This document shows positions 18,858 to 28,187 of a DNA stretch of 64,000 nucleotides, one piece after another. The position numbers and the translations under genes are program-made. How positions within the stretch are numbered: position 1 is the first letter of the stretch; every line of letters begins with the position of its first letter. Source of the DNA: Phaeovulum vinaykumarii (lineage in GTDB: Bacteria; Pseudomonadota; Alphaproteobacteria; Rhodobacterales; Rhodobacteraceae). The stretch lies in contig NZ_FTOM01000002.1 of the NCBI RefSeq assembly GCF_900156695.1, positions 62,001-126,000 of the forward strand, in the 5' to 3' direction. A model generated the notes under the pieces. The model was given only the letters and a program-made list of their open reading frames with translations, searched no databases and was not told the origin of the DNA.

Positions 18858-19841
18858 TCAGTATTCATAATGGCCGGTCTGATGCCAGCGCCAGGCGTCC
18901 GCGATCATCTGTTTCATGTCCGAGCGCGTGGGGCTCCAGCCCAGCTCCTGGCGCGCGCGCACCGAGCCCGAGACCAGCTGCACCGCATCGCCAGCCCGGC
19001 GCGGCCCCTCGACCATCGGCACCGCGCGGCCGGTGACCTCCTGCGCGGCGGCGATCACCTCGCGCACCGAAAAGCCCGTGCCGGTGCCCAGGCAGAACAC
19101 CCGCGAGCCCCGCCCCGCGCGCAGCCATTCAAGGCCCTGCACATGCGCTTCGGCCAGGTCCATGACATGCACATAGTCGCGTATGCAGGTGCCGTCGGGC
19201 GTGGGATAATCCGACCCGTGCAGCGTCAGCGCCGGCCGGCGGCCGTCCAGCGCGTCCAGCACCAGCGGGATCAGATGCGTCTCGGGGCGGTGGAACTCGC
19301 CGACCTCGGCGTCGGGGTCGGCGCCGGCCACGTTGAAATAGCGAAAGATCACATGGCGCAGCCCATGCGCGGCCTCGAAATCGCGCAAGATGTCCTCGAT
19401 CGCGCGCTTGCTGGCGCCATAGGCGTTCAGCGGCGCCTGCGGGCTGTCTTCATCCAGCACCACGCCATCCTGATCGCCATAGGTCGCGCAGGTCGAGGAA
19501 AAGACGAAATCAAGACAGCCCGCCGCCACCGCCGCCTCGATCAGGTTGAGCGAGGCGCAGACGTTCCCGCGCCAGTAGCGGCCGGGCTGGGCCATGGCCT
19601 CGCCGACCTGGCTGAGGGCGGCGAAATGCATCACCGCGACGGGCTTCCAGCGGGCAAAGACCGCGTCCAGCCGCGCGCGGTCCATCAGGTCGCCCTTCTC
19701 GAAGGGGCCGAATTTCACCGCCTGTTCCCAGCCGGTGACAAGGCTGTCATAGGTGACCGGGAGATAGCCTGCGCGCGACAGCACCTTGCAGGCATGCGCG
19801 CCGATATAGCCCGCACCGCCCGTCACCAGAACATGCTGCAT
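18858..19841 (-). CDS. galE: UDP-glucose 4-epimerase
   Basis: This enzyme interconverts UDP-glucose and UDP-galactose (possibly the GlcNAc forms as well) with bound NAD. The 327-aa short-chain dehydrogenase-type protein has the N-terminal NAD motif TGGAGYIGAH (7-16) and the catalytic Tyr141 and Lys145 in YGASK, preceded by the SSTCATYGD segment. The C-terminal end SPTRSDMKQMIADAWRW is typical of GalE. It starts 3 nt after the galU stop. Together they supply activated sugars to the glycosyltransferases downstream. Confidence 0.93.
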   Translation of the reverse strand: MQHVLVTGGAGYIGAHACKVLSRAGYLPVTYDSLVTGWEQAVKFGPFEKGDLMDRARLDAVFARWKPVAVMHFAALSQVGEAMAQPGRYWRGNVCASLNLIEAAVAAGCLDFVFSSTCATYGDQDGVVLDEDSPQAPLNAYGASKRAIEDILRDFEAAHGLRHVIFRYFNVAGADPDAEVGEFHRPETHLIPLVLDALDGRRPALTLHGSDYPTPDGTCIRDYVHVMDLAEAHVQGLEWLRAGRGSRVFCLGTGTGFSVREVIAAAQEVTGRAVPMVEGPRRAGDAVQLVSGSVRARQELGWSPTRSDMKQMIADAWRWHQTGHYEY

Positions 19842-19844
19842 GGC

Positions 19845-20738
19845 TTATTCCGCCGCCCGCTGCATCGTCGCCAGATCGTCCAGGAAGCTCTGGAATTCGT
19901 CGCGCAGTTCATCGCGGGCCAGGCCGAAGGCCACCGTCGCCTGCAAGAAGCCCGCCTTCGAGCCGCAGTCGAAGCGCTGTCCGCGGAAACGGAAGCCATA
20001 GACCGGGTTGCCGGCGGTGATTTCCTCGGCGATGGCATCGGTCAGCTGGATCTCGCCGCCCGCGCCCTGCTTCATCTTGTTGAGGTTCTGCATGACCTCG
20101 GGGGTCAGGATATAGCGCCCGATCACCGCCAGGTTCGACGGCGCGTCCTCGGGTTTGGGTTTCTCGACCATGCCACGCACGCGCACCATCGCGCCCATGT
20201 TCTCGGCAAGGTCCAGCATGCCGTAGGCCGATGCCTTCTCGGGCGCGACCTCCATCGCCGCGACCATGTTGCCGCCGGTTTCCTGATAGGCCTCGACCAT
20301 CTGTTGCAGGCAGGGCGTGTCGGCGGCGATCACGTCATCGGTCAGGATCACGGCAAAGGGTTCGTTGCCGATCAGCCGGCGCGCGCACCAGACCGCGTGC
20401 CCCAGCCCCATCGGCCGGTTCTGCCGCACATAGGCGATGGCGCCCGAATCCATGTTGGTGGATTTCAGGGTTTCCAGAAGCGCGGTCTTGCCGGACTTGC
20501 GCAGGCTGGCTTCCAGCTCGGGGGCGTCGTCGAAGTAATCCTCGAGCGCGGATTTCCCGCGCGAGGTGACGAAGATGAATTCCTTGATGCCGGCGGCGCG
20601 GGCCTCGTCGATCGCGTATTGGATCAGCGGGCGGTCGACCAGGGTCATGATTTCCTTGGGAATCGACTTGGTGGCGGGCAGGAATCGGCTTCCCAGCCCG
20701 GCCACCGGAAAGACGGCTTTGGTCACCTTGCGTCGCAT
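19845..20738 (-). CDS. galU: UTP-glucose-1-phosphate uridylyltransferase
   Basis: This enzyme makes UDP-glucose from UTP and glucose 1-phosphate. The 297-aa protein has the nucleotidyltransferase motif PVAGLGSRFLPATKSIPKE (about 10-28), the VFVTSRGKSALEDYF block, and FAVILTDDVI with the metal-binding Asp. I start at 20738 (MRRKVTKAVF), which has an AGGAG box 7 to 8 nt upstream; a longer frame to 20768 has none. It is the first gene of the six-gene glycan cluster and is divergent from the nagK-like gene. Confidence 0.95.
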   Translation of the reverse strand: MRRKVTKAVFPVAGLGSRFLPATKSIPKEIMTLVDRPLIQYAIDEARAAGIKEFIFVTSRGKSALEDYFDDAPELEASLRKSGKTALLETLKSTNMDSGAIAYVRQNRPMGLGHAVWCARRLIGNEPFAVILTDDVIAADTPCLQQMVEAYQETGGNMVAAMEVAPEKASAYGMLDLAENMGAMVRVRGMVEKPKPEDAPSNLAVIGRYILTPEVMQNLNKMKQGAGGEIQLTDAIAEEITAGNPVYGFRFRGQRFDCGSKAGFLQATVAFGLARDELRDEFQSFLDDLATMQRAAE

Positions 20739-20994
20739 TGCTCTTCTCCTCGGACTGTCTTGCGCCACGTCGCCCTGATCCGGCGCCGCCGCCCGCCTCG
20801 ACTATATCCGCCCCCCTCTATAGTTGAAAGGAAACCGTCATGTGAAAGTGACACGAAAAACGCCATGTGTTTCAGGATGCGGCAGGATTTCGCACAAGTC
20901 TTTTGTCCGCGCGCATTTCGTGAACAATAGCGCTGGTCGCGCAGGGACGCTAAAGGAAGCCCTGCGCGTGCAGGTGCAGCAACGAGGCTCGGGA

Positions 20995-21825
20995 ATGCTG
21001 GCATTGGGGGTCGATGGGGGCGGCAGTGGCTGTCGGGCGGTTCTGGCCGATGCGGCCGGACGCGTGCTGGCCGAAGCCTCGGCCGGGCCGGCCAATATCG
21101 CCACCGACCCGGTGGGCGCGCGTTCGGCCGTTGCCGCGGCGGTGCGCGGCGTGCTGGGCGGCCGCCCGCCCGAGGATGTCGTGGCCGTCTTCGGGCTGGC
21201 GGGGGCCAATATCCCCTCGGCGGTGCGGGCTTTCGGCGAATTGCCCTTTGCGCGCAGCCGCATCGTCTGGGACGCGCTGACCGCGGCGCGCGGCGCGCTG
21301 GCCGACACGGACGGCATCGTCGCGGCGCTGGGCACCGGCGCGGTCTATGTCGCGCAGGAGGGCGCGGATCTGCGCGCGCTGGGCGGGTGGGGCTTTGCCC
21401 TGGGCGACGAGGGATCGGCCGCCTGGATGGGCCGGGCCTTCTGCGCCGGGGCGCTGCGCGGTCTTGACGGGCGCCAGCCGCTCTCGCCTCTGGAAAAGGC
21501 GCTTCTGGCCGAATTCGGCGGTGGCGCGGGGCTGGTCAGCCTGGCCGCCAACGCCACGCCGGCCGATTACGCCAACCTTGCCCGCCGGCTGCTGACCGCG
21601 CCCGACGACCCCTGCGCGCTGCGTCTCTTCGATGCCGCCCAGGTCGAGATCGAGGCCGCGATCGCCCATCTCCAGAACCGCGGCGAGACGCTGCCCGTCG
21701 TGTTGACCGGGGGCCTGGGCCCCTATTTCACCCGCCGGCTGTCGCGGCGCTGGAAGATTGTCTCGCCGCAGGGCACGCCGCTTGACGGGGCGCTGTCGAT
21801 GGCGCTCGAGTTCCTGATGCGATGA
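20995..21825 (+). CDS. BadF/BadG-type sugar kinase (N-acetylglucosamine kinase-like)
   Basis: The 276-aa protein belongs to the ASKHA ATPase family: phosphate-1 loop GVDGGGSGCR (5-14), AGPANI, phosphate-2-like region ALGTGAVYVAQ (about 110-120), and the GWGFALGDEGSAAWMG signature seen in N-acetylglucosamine and glucosamine kinases. I start at the ATG at 20995, because the DGGGSG loop begins normally within ten residues and a GAGG box precedes it. The stop overlaps the nagA start (ATGATGA), so the two are coupled; this context makes GlcNAc the best substrate guess. It is probably a salvage kinase for peptidoglycan or chitin-derived sugar. Confidence 0.85.
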   Translation: MLALGVDGGGSGCRAVLADAAGRVLAEASAGPANIATDPVGARSAVAAAVRGVLGGRPPEDVVAVFGLAGANIPSAVRAFGELPFARSRIVWDALTAARGALADTDGIVAALGTGAVYVAQEGADLRALGGWGFALGDEGSAAWMGRAFCAGALRGLDGRQPLSPLEKALLAEFGGGAGLVSLAANATPADYANLARRLLTAPDDPCALRLFDAAQVEIEAAIAHLQNRGETLPVVLTGGLGPYFTRRLSRRWKIVSPQGTPLDGALSMALEFLMR

Positions 21826-22943
21826 TGCGCACGATCCTGTCCGCCCGCACCGTCTTCGACGGCTGGTCGTGCTTTCACGATCACGAGGTCGTTCTGGATG
21901 GCGACCGGATCGTGACCCTGCGTCCGGCCACGCGCCCGCCTCTGCCGGGGATCCTGGCGCCGGGGCTGATCGACCTTCAGGTGAACGGCGGCGGCGGCTG
22001 GATGGTGGGGGGCGATGCCACGCCCGAACGGCTGGCCGCGCTGTGCGACACCCACGCCGGGCTGGGCGCGACGGGCATCCTGCCGACGCTCATCACCGAT
22101 ACGCCCGCGGCCACGGCGGCGGTGATCGCGGCCGGGGCGCAGACGCGCGCGCCGGGCTTTCTGGGGCTGCATCTCGAGGGGCCGCATCTTGATCCGCGCC
22201 GCCACGGGGCACATGATCCGGCGCTGATCCGGCCGATGGCGCCACCGGATCTTGCGGCGCTGGCGGCTGCGGCACGGGCGCTGCCGGCGCTGGTGGTGAC
22301 GCTGGCGCCCACCGCGGTCACGCCCGATCAGATCGCGCAGCTGACGGCGGCGGGGGTGCGCGTCAGCCTTGGCCATGCCGAATGCAGCTTTGATCAGGCG
22401 ATGGCGGCGCGGGCGGCCGGGGCGCGGATGGTCACCCATCTCTTCAACGCGATGAGCCCGCTTGCCCACCGCGCGCCGGGTCTGGCCGGGGCGGCGCTGG
22501 CCGGCGATTTCGCCGCCGGGATCATTGCCGACGGGGTGCATGTCCACCCCGCCGCCCTTGCCATTGCGCTGCGCGCCAAGGCCGAGTCGGACCTCTATCT
22601 TGTCACCGACGCGATGGCCCCCGCCGGGACCGATGCCCCGCGCTTCACCCTGGGCGGGCGCGAGATCCTGCGCCAGGGCGGCAGCCTGCGGCTGGCCGAT
22701 GGCACGCTGGCGGGGGCGGATCTGACCCTGCCGCGCGCCATTGCCCAGATCGTGGCGGCGGGCGCGCCACTGGAACGCGCGCTGGCGATGGCCACGCGCA
22801 TTCCCGCCGATCTGGTGGGGGCGGCGGACCGCGGCCGGCTGCGCCCCGGCGCGCGCGCCGATCTGGTGCTTCTGGACGGGGCGGGGGGCCTTGCGCGCGT
22901 CTGGCGCGGGGGGGAAGAGGTGCCGTCCCCCGCACCGAACTGA
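21822..22943 (+). CDS. nagA: N-acetylglucosamine-6-phosphate deacetylase
   Basis: This enzyme removes acetate from GlcNAc-6-phosphate, feeding glucosamine-6-phosphate to glycolysis or wall synthesis. The 373-aa amidohydrolase has LAPGLIDLQVNGGGG (about 46-60), the metal Glu in LHLEGPHLDPRRHGAHD, His residues in LGHAECS and VTHLFNAMSPL, HVHP, and the catalytic Asp in LVTDAMAPAG. The length is normal. It forms a two-gene unit with the kinase gene before it. No nagB or transporter lies in the window. Confidence 0.95.
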   Translation: MMRTILSARTVFDGWSCFHDHEVVLDGDRIVTLRPATRPPLPGILAPGLIDLQVNGGGGWMVGGDATPERLAALCDTHAGLGATGILPTLITDTPAATAAVIAAGAQTRAPGFLGLHLEGPHLDPRRHGAHDPALIRPMAPPDLAALAAAARALPALVVTLAPTAVTPDQIAQLTAAGVRVSLGHAECSFDQAMAARAAGARMVTHLFNAMSPLAHRAPGLAGAALAGDFAAGIIADGVHVHPAALAIALRAKAESDLYLVTDAMAPAGTDAPRFTLGGREILRQGGSLRLADGTLAGADLTLPRAIAQIVAAGAPLERALAMATRIPADLVGAADRGRLRPGARADLVLLDGAGGLARVWRGGEEVPSPAPN

Positions 22944-22967
22944 CCCGACCGCCTTCAGCGCGCCGGT

Positions 22968-24662
22968 TCAGGGCGCCGGGACGGCTTCGGCCATCTCCAC
23001 CGCACGGCGGCGCAGATCGGCGCGGATGATCTTGCCGGTCGTGGTCATGGGCATGTGGTCCACGAAATGCACCGCGCGGGGATATTCATGCGCGGCCAGT
23101 TGCGTGCGCACATGCGCGGCGATCTCGTCGGCCAGCGCCGGCCCCGGCGCATGGCCCGCGCGCAGCACGACAAAGGCCACGACGATCTCGCCGCGGATCG
23201 GGTCGGGCGCGCCCACCACGCCCGCGCTCTGCACCGCCCCGTGGCGCATCAGGCAATCCTCGATCTCGCCCGGTCCGATCCGGTATCCCCCCGAGGAAAT
23301 CACGTCGTCATCGCGCCCCTTGAAGCGGATGCGCCCGTCCTCCATGCGCAATCCGCGGTCGCCCGTGACCAGCCAGCGCCCGTCCGGGCCGGTGACGAAC
23401 TTGGCCTCGGTGGCCTCGGGCGCGTCGAGATAGCCCAGGAACATCACCGGATCGGGCGCCAGCACCGCGATGTCGCCTTCCGCGCCGGGGCCCAGAACGC
23501 GGCCCTGCGGGTCGATCACCTCGACCCGGTGGCCGGGCACGGCGCGCCCCATCACGCCGGGCACGGCCGGTTCCAGCGCGGCGCAGGAGGACACGATCAT
23601 GTTGCATTCGGTCTGGCCGTAGAATTCGTTGATGGTGACGCCGAAGACCTCCTGACCCCAGGCGATCAGCTCGGCGCCCAGCGTCTCGCCGCCCGAGGCG
23701 ACCGAGCGCAGATCCAGCCGCCCGATCCCGCCCTCGGCGCGCATGATCTTGAGCGCGGTCGGCGGCAGGAAGACGTTGCGCACCCCCTCAGTGCGGATCA
23801 GATCGGCCGCGGCGCGGGCGGTGAACCGCGGCAGGCGGCAGGCCACGACCGGCACGCCATGATGGAGCGCAGGCATCAGCACATCCATCAGCCCGCCGAT
23901 CCAGGCCCAATCCGCCGGCGTCCAGATGCGGTCGCCCGGCTGGGGCAGGAAATCGTGGCTGATCTCGACCCCCGGCAGATGGCCCAGCAACACCCGATGC
24001 GCGTGCAGCGCCCCCTTGGGATTGCCCGTCGTCCCCGAGGTGTAGATCAGAAGCGCGGGGTCTTCGGCGCGCGTGTCGACGGGGGGGAAGTCCTCCGATT
24101 CGGCGGCGCAGATCTCGGCAAATCCCAGAACTTCCGGACCTAGCGCCCCCGCCTCTGGTCCCCCCTGCTCTGGCCCATCGACCGAGATCACGTGCCGCAG
24201 GTCGGGCAGATGCGCGCGCAGCGGTGCCAGCCGCGCCGCCCCGGCGGCATCGGTGATGACCACTTTCGCGCCTGAATGCGTCAGCCGGTGGATCAGCGCC
24301 TCGGGGCCGAAGAGGCTTGCCAGCGGGATCGAGATGCAGCCCATCCGCATCGTGGCGATATGGGCCAGCGCGGTCTCGATCCGCTGGGGCAGCAGCACCC
24401 CCACCCGGTCGGGCAGCGCGCCCGAGCTGCGCCCCACGCCCAGCCGCGCCAGCGCATGGCCCAGCCGGCTGGCCCCGGCGCGCAGATCGCCGAAGCTGTA
24501 TTCGTGCCGCGCGCCCTGTCCCGTGCCCCGGTCGATGATCGCCAGCCGGTCGGGCGCCTCGGCGGCCAGCCGGTCGCAGACATCCGCGCCCATGTTGTAA
24601 TGCTCCGGCACCTGCCAGCGGAACGCCCAGGCCTCCTGCCATGTCCGCACCTTGCGCAGCAT
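22968..24662 (-). CDS. AMP-binding acyl-CoA synthetase
   Basis: The 564-aa enzyme of the ANL superfamily activates a carboxylic acid as an acyl-adenylate and then a CoA thioester. Motifs in order: A3 P-loop YTSGTTGNPKG (207-217), NEFYGQTECNM, the hinge GRDDDVISSGGYRIGP, and the catalytic Lys544 in TTTGKIIRADL. The sequence around WTPADWAWIGGLMDVL is typical of the acetyl/medium-chain group (AcsA/MACS-like); the substrate is uncertain. The start at 24662 has a GGAGGGGG box, whereas a longer frame runs through thiQ in the wrong frame. It follows thiQ by 61 nt without a visible terminator, so it may be read from the TPP-controlled promoter. Confidence 0.88.
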   Translation of the reverse strand: MLRKVRTWQEAWAFRWQVPEHYNMGADVCDRLAAEAPDRLAIIDRGTGQGARHEYSFGDLRAGASRLGHALARLGVGRSSGALPDRVGVLLPQRIETALAHIATMRMGCISIPLASLFGPEALIHRLTHSGAKVVITDAAGAARLAPLRAHLPDLRHVISVDGPEQGGPEAGALGPEVLGFAEICAAESEDFPPVDTRAEDPALLIYTSGTTGNPKGALHAHRVLLGHLPGVEISHDFLPQPGDRIWTPADWAWIGGLMDVLMPALHHGVPVVACRLPRFTARAAADLIRTEGVRNVFLPPTALKIMRAEGGIGRLDLRSVASGGETLGAELIAWGQEVFGVTINEFYGQTECNMIVSSCAALEPAVPGVMGRAVPGHRVEVIDPQGRVLGPGAEGDIAVLAPDPVMFLGYLDAPEATEAKFVTGPDGRWLVTGDRGLRMEDGRIRFKGRDDDVISSGGYRIGPGEIEDCLMRHGAVQSAGVVGAPDPIRGEIVVAFVVLRAGHAPGPALADEIAAHVRTQLAAHEYPRAVHFVDHMPMTTTGKIIRADLRRRAVEMAEAVPAP

Positions 24663-24723
24663 GGTTTCCCCCTCCCGAATTGTCTCCTCCGGGCGGCATG
24701 TTGCGCGAGATGACGGCCCGCCG

Positions 24724-25425
24724 CTAGCCCCCGCGTCCCAGATAGGCGGCCAGCGCCGGCGGCGGATCGGCCAGCAGCGGCGCGGTGTCGAAGGGGCCCT
24801 GCGTCCGGCCCTCGGCCACGACCAGGGCGTGGGGGGCAAAACGCAGCGCATCGGCGGGATCATGCGTGACCAGAAGGACCAGCGATCCGGACTCGGCTGC
24901 GATCTCGGCCACGAGGTCCAGCATCTCGGACTTGAGCGCAGGGCCCAGCGCCGCGAAGGGTTCGTCCAGCAGCAGCATCGGCCGCGCCCGCAGCAGCGCC
25001 CGCGCCAGCGCCACCCGCCCCTGCTGCCCGCCCGACAGCGCATGGGGCTTGCGTGCGCCCATCCCGGCCAGGCCCACGCGTTCAAGCGCGCGGTCGATGC
25101 GCGCGTGATCGGCGCGTGTCAGCCGCAGCGCGGGCGAGATCCCCAGCCCCAGATTCTGCGCCACGCTCAGATGCGCAAACAGGTTCTGGTCCTGGAACAG
25201 GATCGACAGCGGCCGCGCCCCGGGCTCGAGCGGGGCCAGATCGCGCCCCTCCCACAGGATGCGGCCCGCGGCCAGCGGCACGAAGCCCGCCACGGCTCCC
25301 AGCAGCGTGGACTTGCCCGCCCCCGACGGGCCAAGGACGGCCATGCGCGCGCCGGGTGCCAGCGACAGATCGGCCGCAAGCTGCCAGTCGCCCTGCCGGA
25401 TCTTCACCTCCTCAAGCCGAAGCAC
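24724..25425 (-). CDS. thiQ: Thiamine ABC transporter, ATP-binding protein
   Basis: The cytoplasmic ATPase that powers thiamine/thiamine-phosphate uptake. The 233-aa ABC protein has Walker A LGPSGAGKST (31-40), Q-loop LFQDQNLF, signature ALSGGQQGRVALAR (about 128-141), Walker B MLLLDEPFAALG and the H-loop LLVTHDPADA. QQGR in the signature is a mark of ThiQ. It overlaps the thiP end by 14 nt. Confidence 0.92.
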   Translation of the reverse strand: MLRLEEVKIRQGDWQLAADLSLAPGARMAVLGPSGAGKSTLLGAVAGFVPLAAGRILWEGRDLAPLEPGARPLSILFQDQNLFAHLSVAQNLGLGISPALRLTRADHARIDRALERVGLAGMGARKPHALSGGQQGRVALARALLRARPMLLLDEPFAALGPALKSEMLDLVAEIAAESGSLVLLVTHDPADALRFAPHALVVAEGRTQGPFDTAPLLADPPPALAAYLGRGG

Positions 25426-26962
25426 GGCGTCCCCCCTGATCGAAGGCCCAGAACAGCGCGAAGGTCAGCGCCACCAGAAGCGTGGCCGCCGCCGCCGCGG
25501 CGTCAAGGCGATACGAACCCATCAGCCCATAAAGGTAGAAGGGCAGCGTCGCGCGGTCAGGTGCTGCAAAGAGCGCGATCACCCCCAGATCCCCCATCGA
25601 GAAGGCCGCCGCCACGCCCCCGGCAAAGCCCAGCGGCCGCGCCAGCCGCGGCAGCACCAGCAGCCGCAGCCGGGCCAGCCCGCGCAGGTCCAGCGCCGCA
25701 GCCAGCCGCCCGTAATCGTCGCGCAGCTGGCGCGCGGGCGGGATCAGGATGCGCAAGGCAAAGGGCACCGACAGCGCCGCATTGACCGCAAGCGTCACCG
25801 GAAGCGCCAGATCCGCGGGCGCGGCCAGCGGGCGCAGCAGAAGAAAGAGCCCCGTCCCCAGCACCAGCGGCGAGGCCACGAGCGGCAGCATTCCCGCCAG
25901 TTCGAGCCCGCGCCCGCCGCGCGCCACCCCCAGCGCCAGCGGCAGCGCCAGCACCAGCGTCAGCACCCCCGAGCCCACCGCCACCCACAGCGAGCGCGCC
26001 GCGGCAGGCCAGATGCCGGGCGGCAGATCGGCCAGCCCCGCAAGCCCCCGCGCTGTCACCGCCGCCAGCGGCGCCAGCAGGAACAGCGTTGCCAGCGCGA
26101 TGGCCAGCCCGTCGCCCAGCCGCCGCCAGCCGCCCGGCGCGGGCAGCGCGCGGCCCTGCTCGAGGCCGGCGCCCAGGGGCTCGGGGCGGGCCACCCGCGC
26201 CGCCGCGGCCAGCGCGGCAAGGCACAGCGCCACCTGAAGCAGCCCCAGACTGGCCGCGCGGCCGGGGTCGAAGTCGAAGCGGAACGCCTGATAGATGGCC
26301 AGTTCCAGCGTGGTGGCGCGCGGCCCGCCCCCCAGCGTCATCGCCACGGCGAAACTGGTCAGACAGACCAGGAACACCGCCAGCACCGCGCCCGGCAGCA
26401 CGGCGCGCAGCATCGGGCGTTCCAGATGCCGGGCGATCTCGGCCGGGCCGAAGCCCAGGCTGCGCGCCAGGCGGATGCGCTCGGCCGGGATCGTGGCCCA
26501 GCCTTGCAGGATCATCCGCGCCGCGAAGGGCAGGTTCAGGAACACATGCGCCAGAACCACGCCCTGCGGCCCATAGATCGACAGCGTGGGCAGGCCCAGC
26601 GCGTCCAGCCCGCGGTTCAGCGCGCCCGAGCGCCCGAAGACCGCGATCAGCGCCATCACCGCCACGATGACCGGCATCAGGAAAGGCGCCCCCAGCGCGG
26701 TCACGAAGGCCTGCCGCCCCGGCCAGCGCCGCCGCGCGATGGCCCGCGCCAGCGGCACCGCCAGCGCAACCGAGATCAGCGCCGAGGCCCCCGCCTGCAT
26801 CAGCGTGAAGCGCAGCGCCCCCAGATCCGATCCGCGCAGACCGCCGAAGCCCCCCGCCTGGCGCGCCACCGCCCCCAGCGTGCCCAGCACCAGAAGCGCC
26901 AGCGCCCCCGCCGCAAGGCCCGCCGGAAGGCCTGCGCTCAGCCGCCGAAGGCCGCCAGCCAT
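25412..26962 (-). CDS. thiP: Thiamine ABC transporter, permease (fused two-domain)
   Basis: A 516-aa inner-membrane permease with about 12 hydrophobic segments, built from two binding-protein-dependent transport domains. EAA-like loops are visible at RLARSLGFGPAEIARHLERP and in the second half at RLAAALDLRGLARLRLLVLP. The ATG at 26962 lies inside the last codons of thiB (25-nt overlap), a coupled junction; no ribosome site decides it, and GTG or TTG codons slightly downstream are possible. The frame continues upstream through thiB but without coding character. The length is close to E. coli ThiP (536 aa). Confidence 0.9.
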   Translation of the reverse strand: MAGGLRRLSAGLPAGLAAGALALLVLGTLGAVARQAGGFGGLRGSDLGALRFTLMQAGASALISVALAVPLARAIARRRWPGRQAFVTALGAPFLMPVIVAVMALIAVFGRSGALNRGLDALGLPTLSIYGPQGVVLAHVFLNLPFAARMILQGWATIPAERIRLARSLGFGPAEIARHLERPMLRAVLPGAVLAVFLVCLTSFAVAMTLGGGPRATTLELAIYQAFRFDFDPGRAASLGLLQVALCLAALAAAARVARPEPLGAGLEQGRALPAPGGWRRLGDGLAIALATLFLLAPLAAVTARGLAGLADLPPGIWPAAARSLWVAVGSGVLTLVLALPLALGVARGGRGLELAGMLPLVASPLVLGTGLFLLLRPLAAPADLALPVTLAVNAALSVPFALRILIPPARQLRDDYGRLAAALDLRGLARLRLLVLPRLARPLGFAGGVAAAFSMGDLGVIALFAAPDRATLPFYLYGLMGSYRLDAAAAAATLLVALTFALFWAFDQGGRRASA

Positions 26963-27921
26963 TCGTCCAGCGCGGGCCGCCGCAGCGCCTCGGCCTCGGT
27001 CTCGGAATAGAACAGCGTCCGGGCCGGGCGCGGCAGGGTGCGAAAGCCCTCGGGCAGGCTCTCGGGGGTGAAGCGCGCCGGATAGGACCAGTTGGCGGTG
27101 GCGATCATGCCCTGGAAATCGTCGGACATGATATAGGCCATGAAGGCTTGGCCCAGCTCGGGCTGGTCCGAGGTGGCGATCCGCGCCGCCAGCTCGGTCA
27201 TGAAGTAATGGCCTTCGGGGAAGATGGCGGCATGCTTGGTCGTGTCGCCCTCGGCGATGATGTGATAGGCGGGCGAGGTGGTGTAGCTCATCACCATGTC
27301 GGCCTCGCCCTCGGAGAACAGGCCATAGGATTCCGACCAGCCCTTGGTCACGGTCAGCACCTTGGGCGCCAGCTTCGCCCAGGCGGCGGGGGCCTCGTCG
27401 CCATAGACCGCCTTGACCCACAGCAGCAGCGCCAGCCCCGAGATCGACGACCGCGGATCCTGGATCACGATCTTCAGATCGTCGGGCGCCTCCAGCAGTT
27501 CGGCAAAGCTTTTCGGCGGGTTCGCCAGCCGCGTCTCGTCATAGACAAAGGCGGTCTCGCCCCAGTTGAAGGGCAGGAAAATGTCGTCGCTCCAGGCGAT
27601 CGGCAGCGTCAGCGCCGAGGTATCCTGCCCATGCGGCGCAAAAAGGCCGGTGGCGCGTGCGCGCGCGGTCACATCCGTGTTGAGCCCGATCACCGCATCG
27701 GCTTCGGTGGTTGCGCCTTCCAGCATCAGCCGGGGCAGCAGATCGCCCGTCACGAAGCGCAGATCGCAGCCGCAGGTCTTCTCGAAGCCCGCCTCGATGG
27801 CCGGACCCGGCCCCCAGTCCGAGGCAAAGTAATCGGGCGCATAGACGGTGAAGACAGGCGTTTCATCGGCCACGGCAGAGGTGGCGATCAGAAGGCCCGC
27901 AAGCATCAGAGGTGTTTTCAT
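26938..27921 (-). CDS. thiB: Thiamine-binding periplasmic protein
   Basis: This protein delivers thiamine, its phosphates or both to ThiPQ. The 327-aa precursor has an 18-residue signal peptide ending at SAVADE, then [21 protein letters not shown] and [12 protein letters not shown] with the Cys pair seen in ThiB/TbpA. The later blocks [19 protein letters not shown] and [13 protein letters not shown] match the thiamine-binding family. The start at 27921 has an AAGGAG box. It is first in thiB-thiP-thiQ, directly behind the TPP riboswitch. Confidence 0.94.
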   Translation of the reverse strand: MKTPLMLAGLLIATSAVADETPVFTVYAPDYFASDWGPGPAIEAGFEKTCGCDLRFVTGDLLPRLMLEGATTEADAVIGLNTDVTARARATGLFAPHGQDTSALTLPIAWSDDIFLPFNWGETAFVYDETRLANPPKSFAELLEAPDDLKIVIQDPRSSISGLALLLWVKAVYGDEAPAAWAKLAPKVLTVTKGWSESYGLFSEGEADMVMSYTTSPAYHIIAEGDTTKHAAIFPEGHYFMTELAARIATSDQPELGQAFMAYIMSDDFQGMIATANWSYPARFTPESLPEGFRTLPRPARTLFYSETEAEALRRPALDEWLAAFGG

Positions 27922-27971
27922 GTCTCTCACTCCTTGGCTTCCGGGCGGAGCGAGGCAGGGGGCCGCATGGA

Positions 27972-28072
27972 CCCGTTCCCTTCCCTCCGCCGGTGCTAAC
28001 CGGTTCAGGTTCGACGGGTTCGCAGGCCGCGCCTGCATCTCAGCCCCCATCCGGGGCACCCCGAGGTGGCTG
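27972..28072 (-). promoter_or_regulatory. TPP riboswitch (thi box) controlling thiBPQ
   Basis: Reading the minus strand the leader gives CTCGGGGTGCCC, then GGGGGCTGAGATGCAGGC, then CCTGCGAACCCGTCGAACCT, then GAACCGGTTAGCACCGGCG and AGGGAA. This is the thi-box order, with the conserved CUGAGA and the ACCUGAxCxGGxUAxxxCCxGCGxAGGGA 3' half. It ends about 50 nt before the thiB start. When TPP is bound the downstream genes should be turned off, most likely by sequestering the ribosome site, since no clear terminator stem with a T run follows. Confidence 0.95.
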
Positions 28073-28187
28073 CGACAATAAGGCCCGGCGCGGGTGCTTC
28101 AAGCGAAATCGTGCGCCCGGCGCAGCTGCGCGGGACTTGAGCGCGGGGCGCCGGGCGGCTAAGCGGAGATTGAAACGGGAGGGCGCC

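Noticed and set aside
22968-25085. Fusion of an ABC-type protein with acyl-CoA synthetase
   Set aside because: The extra N-terminal 140 codons are the thiQ gene read in the wrong frame; the ribosome site and family start support 24662.
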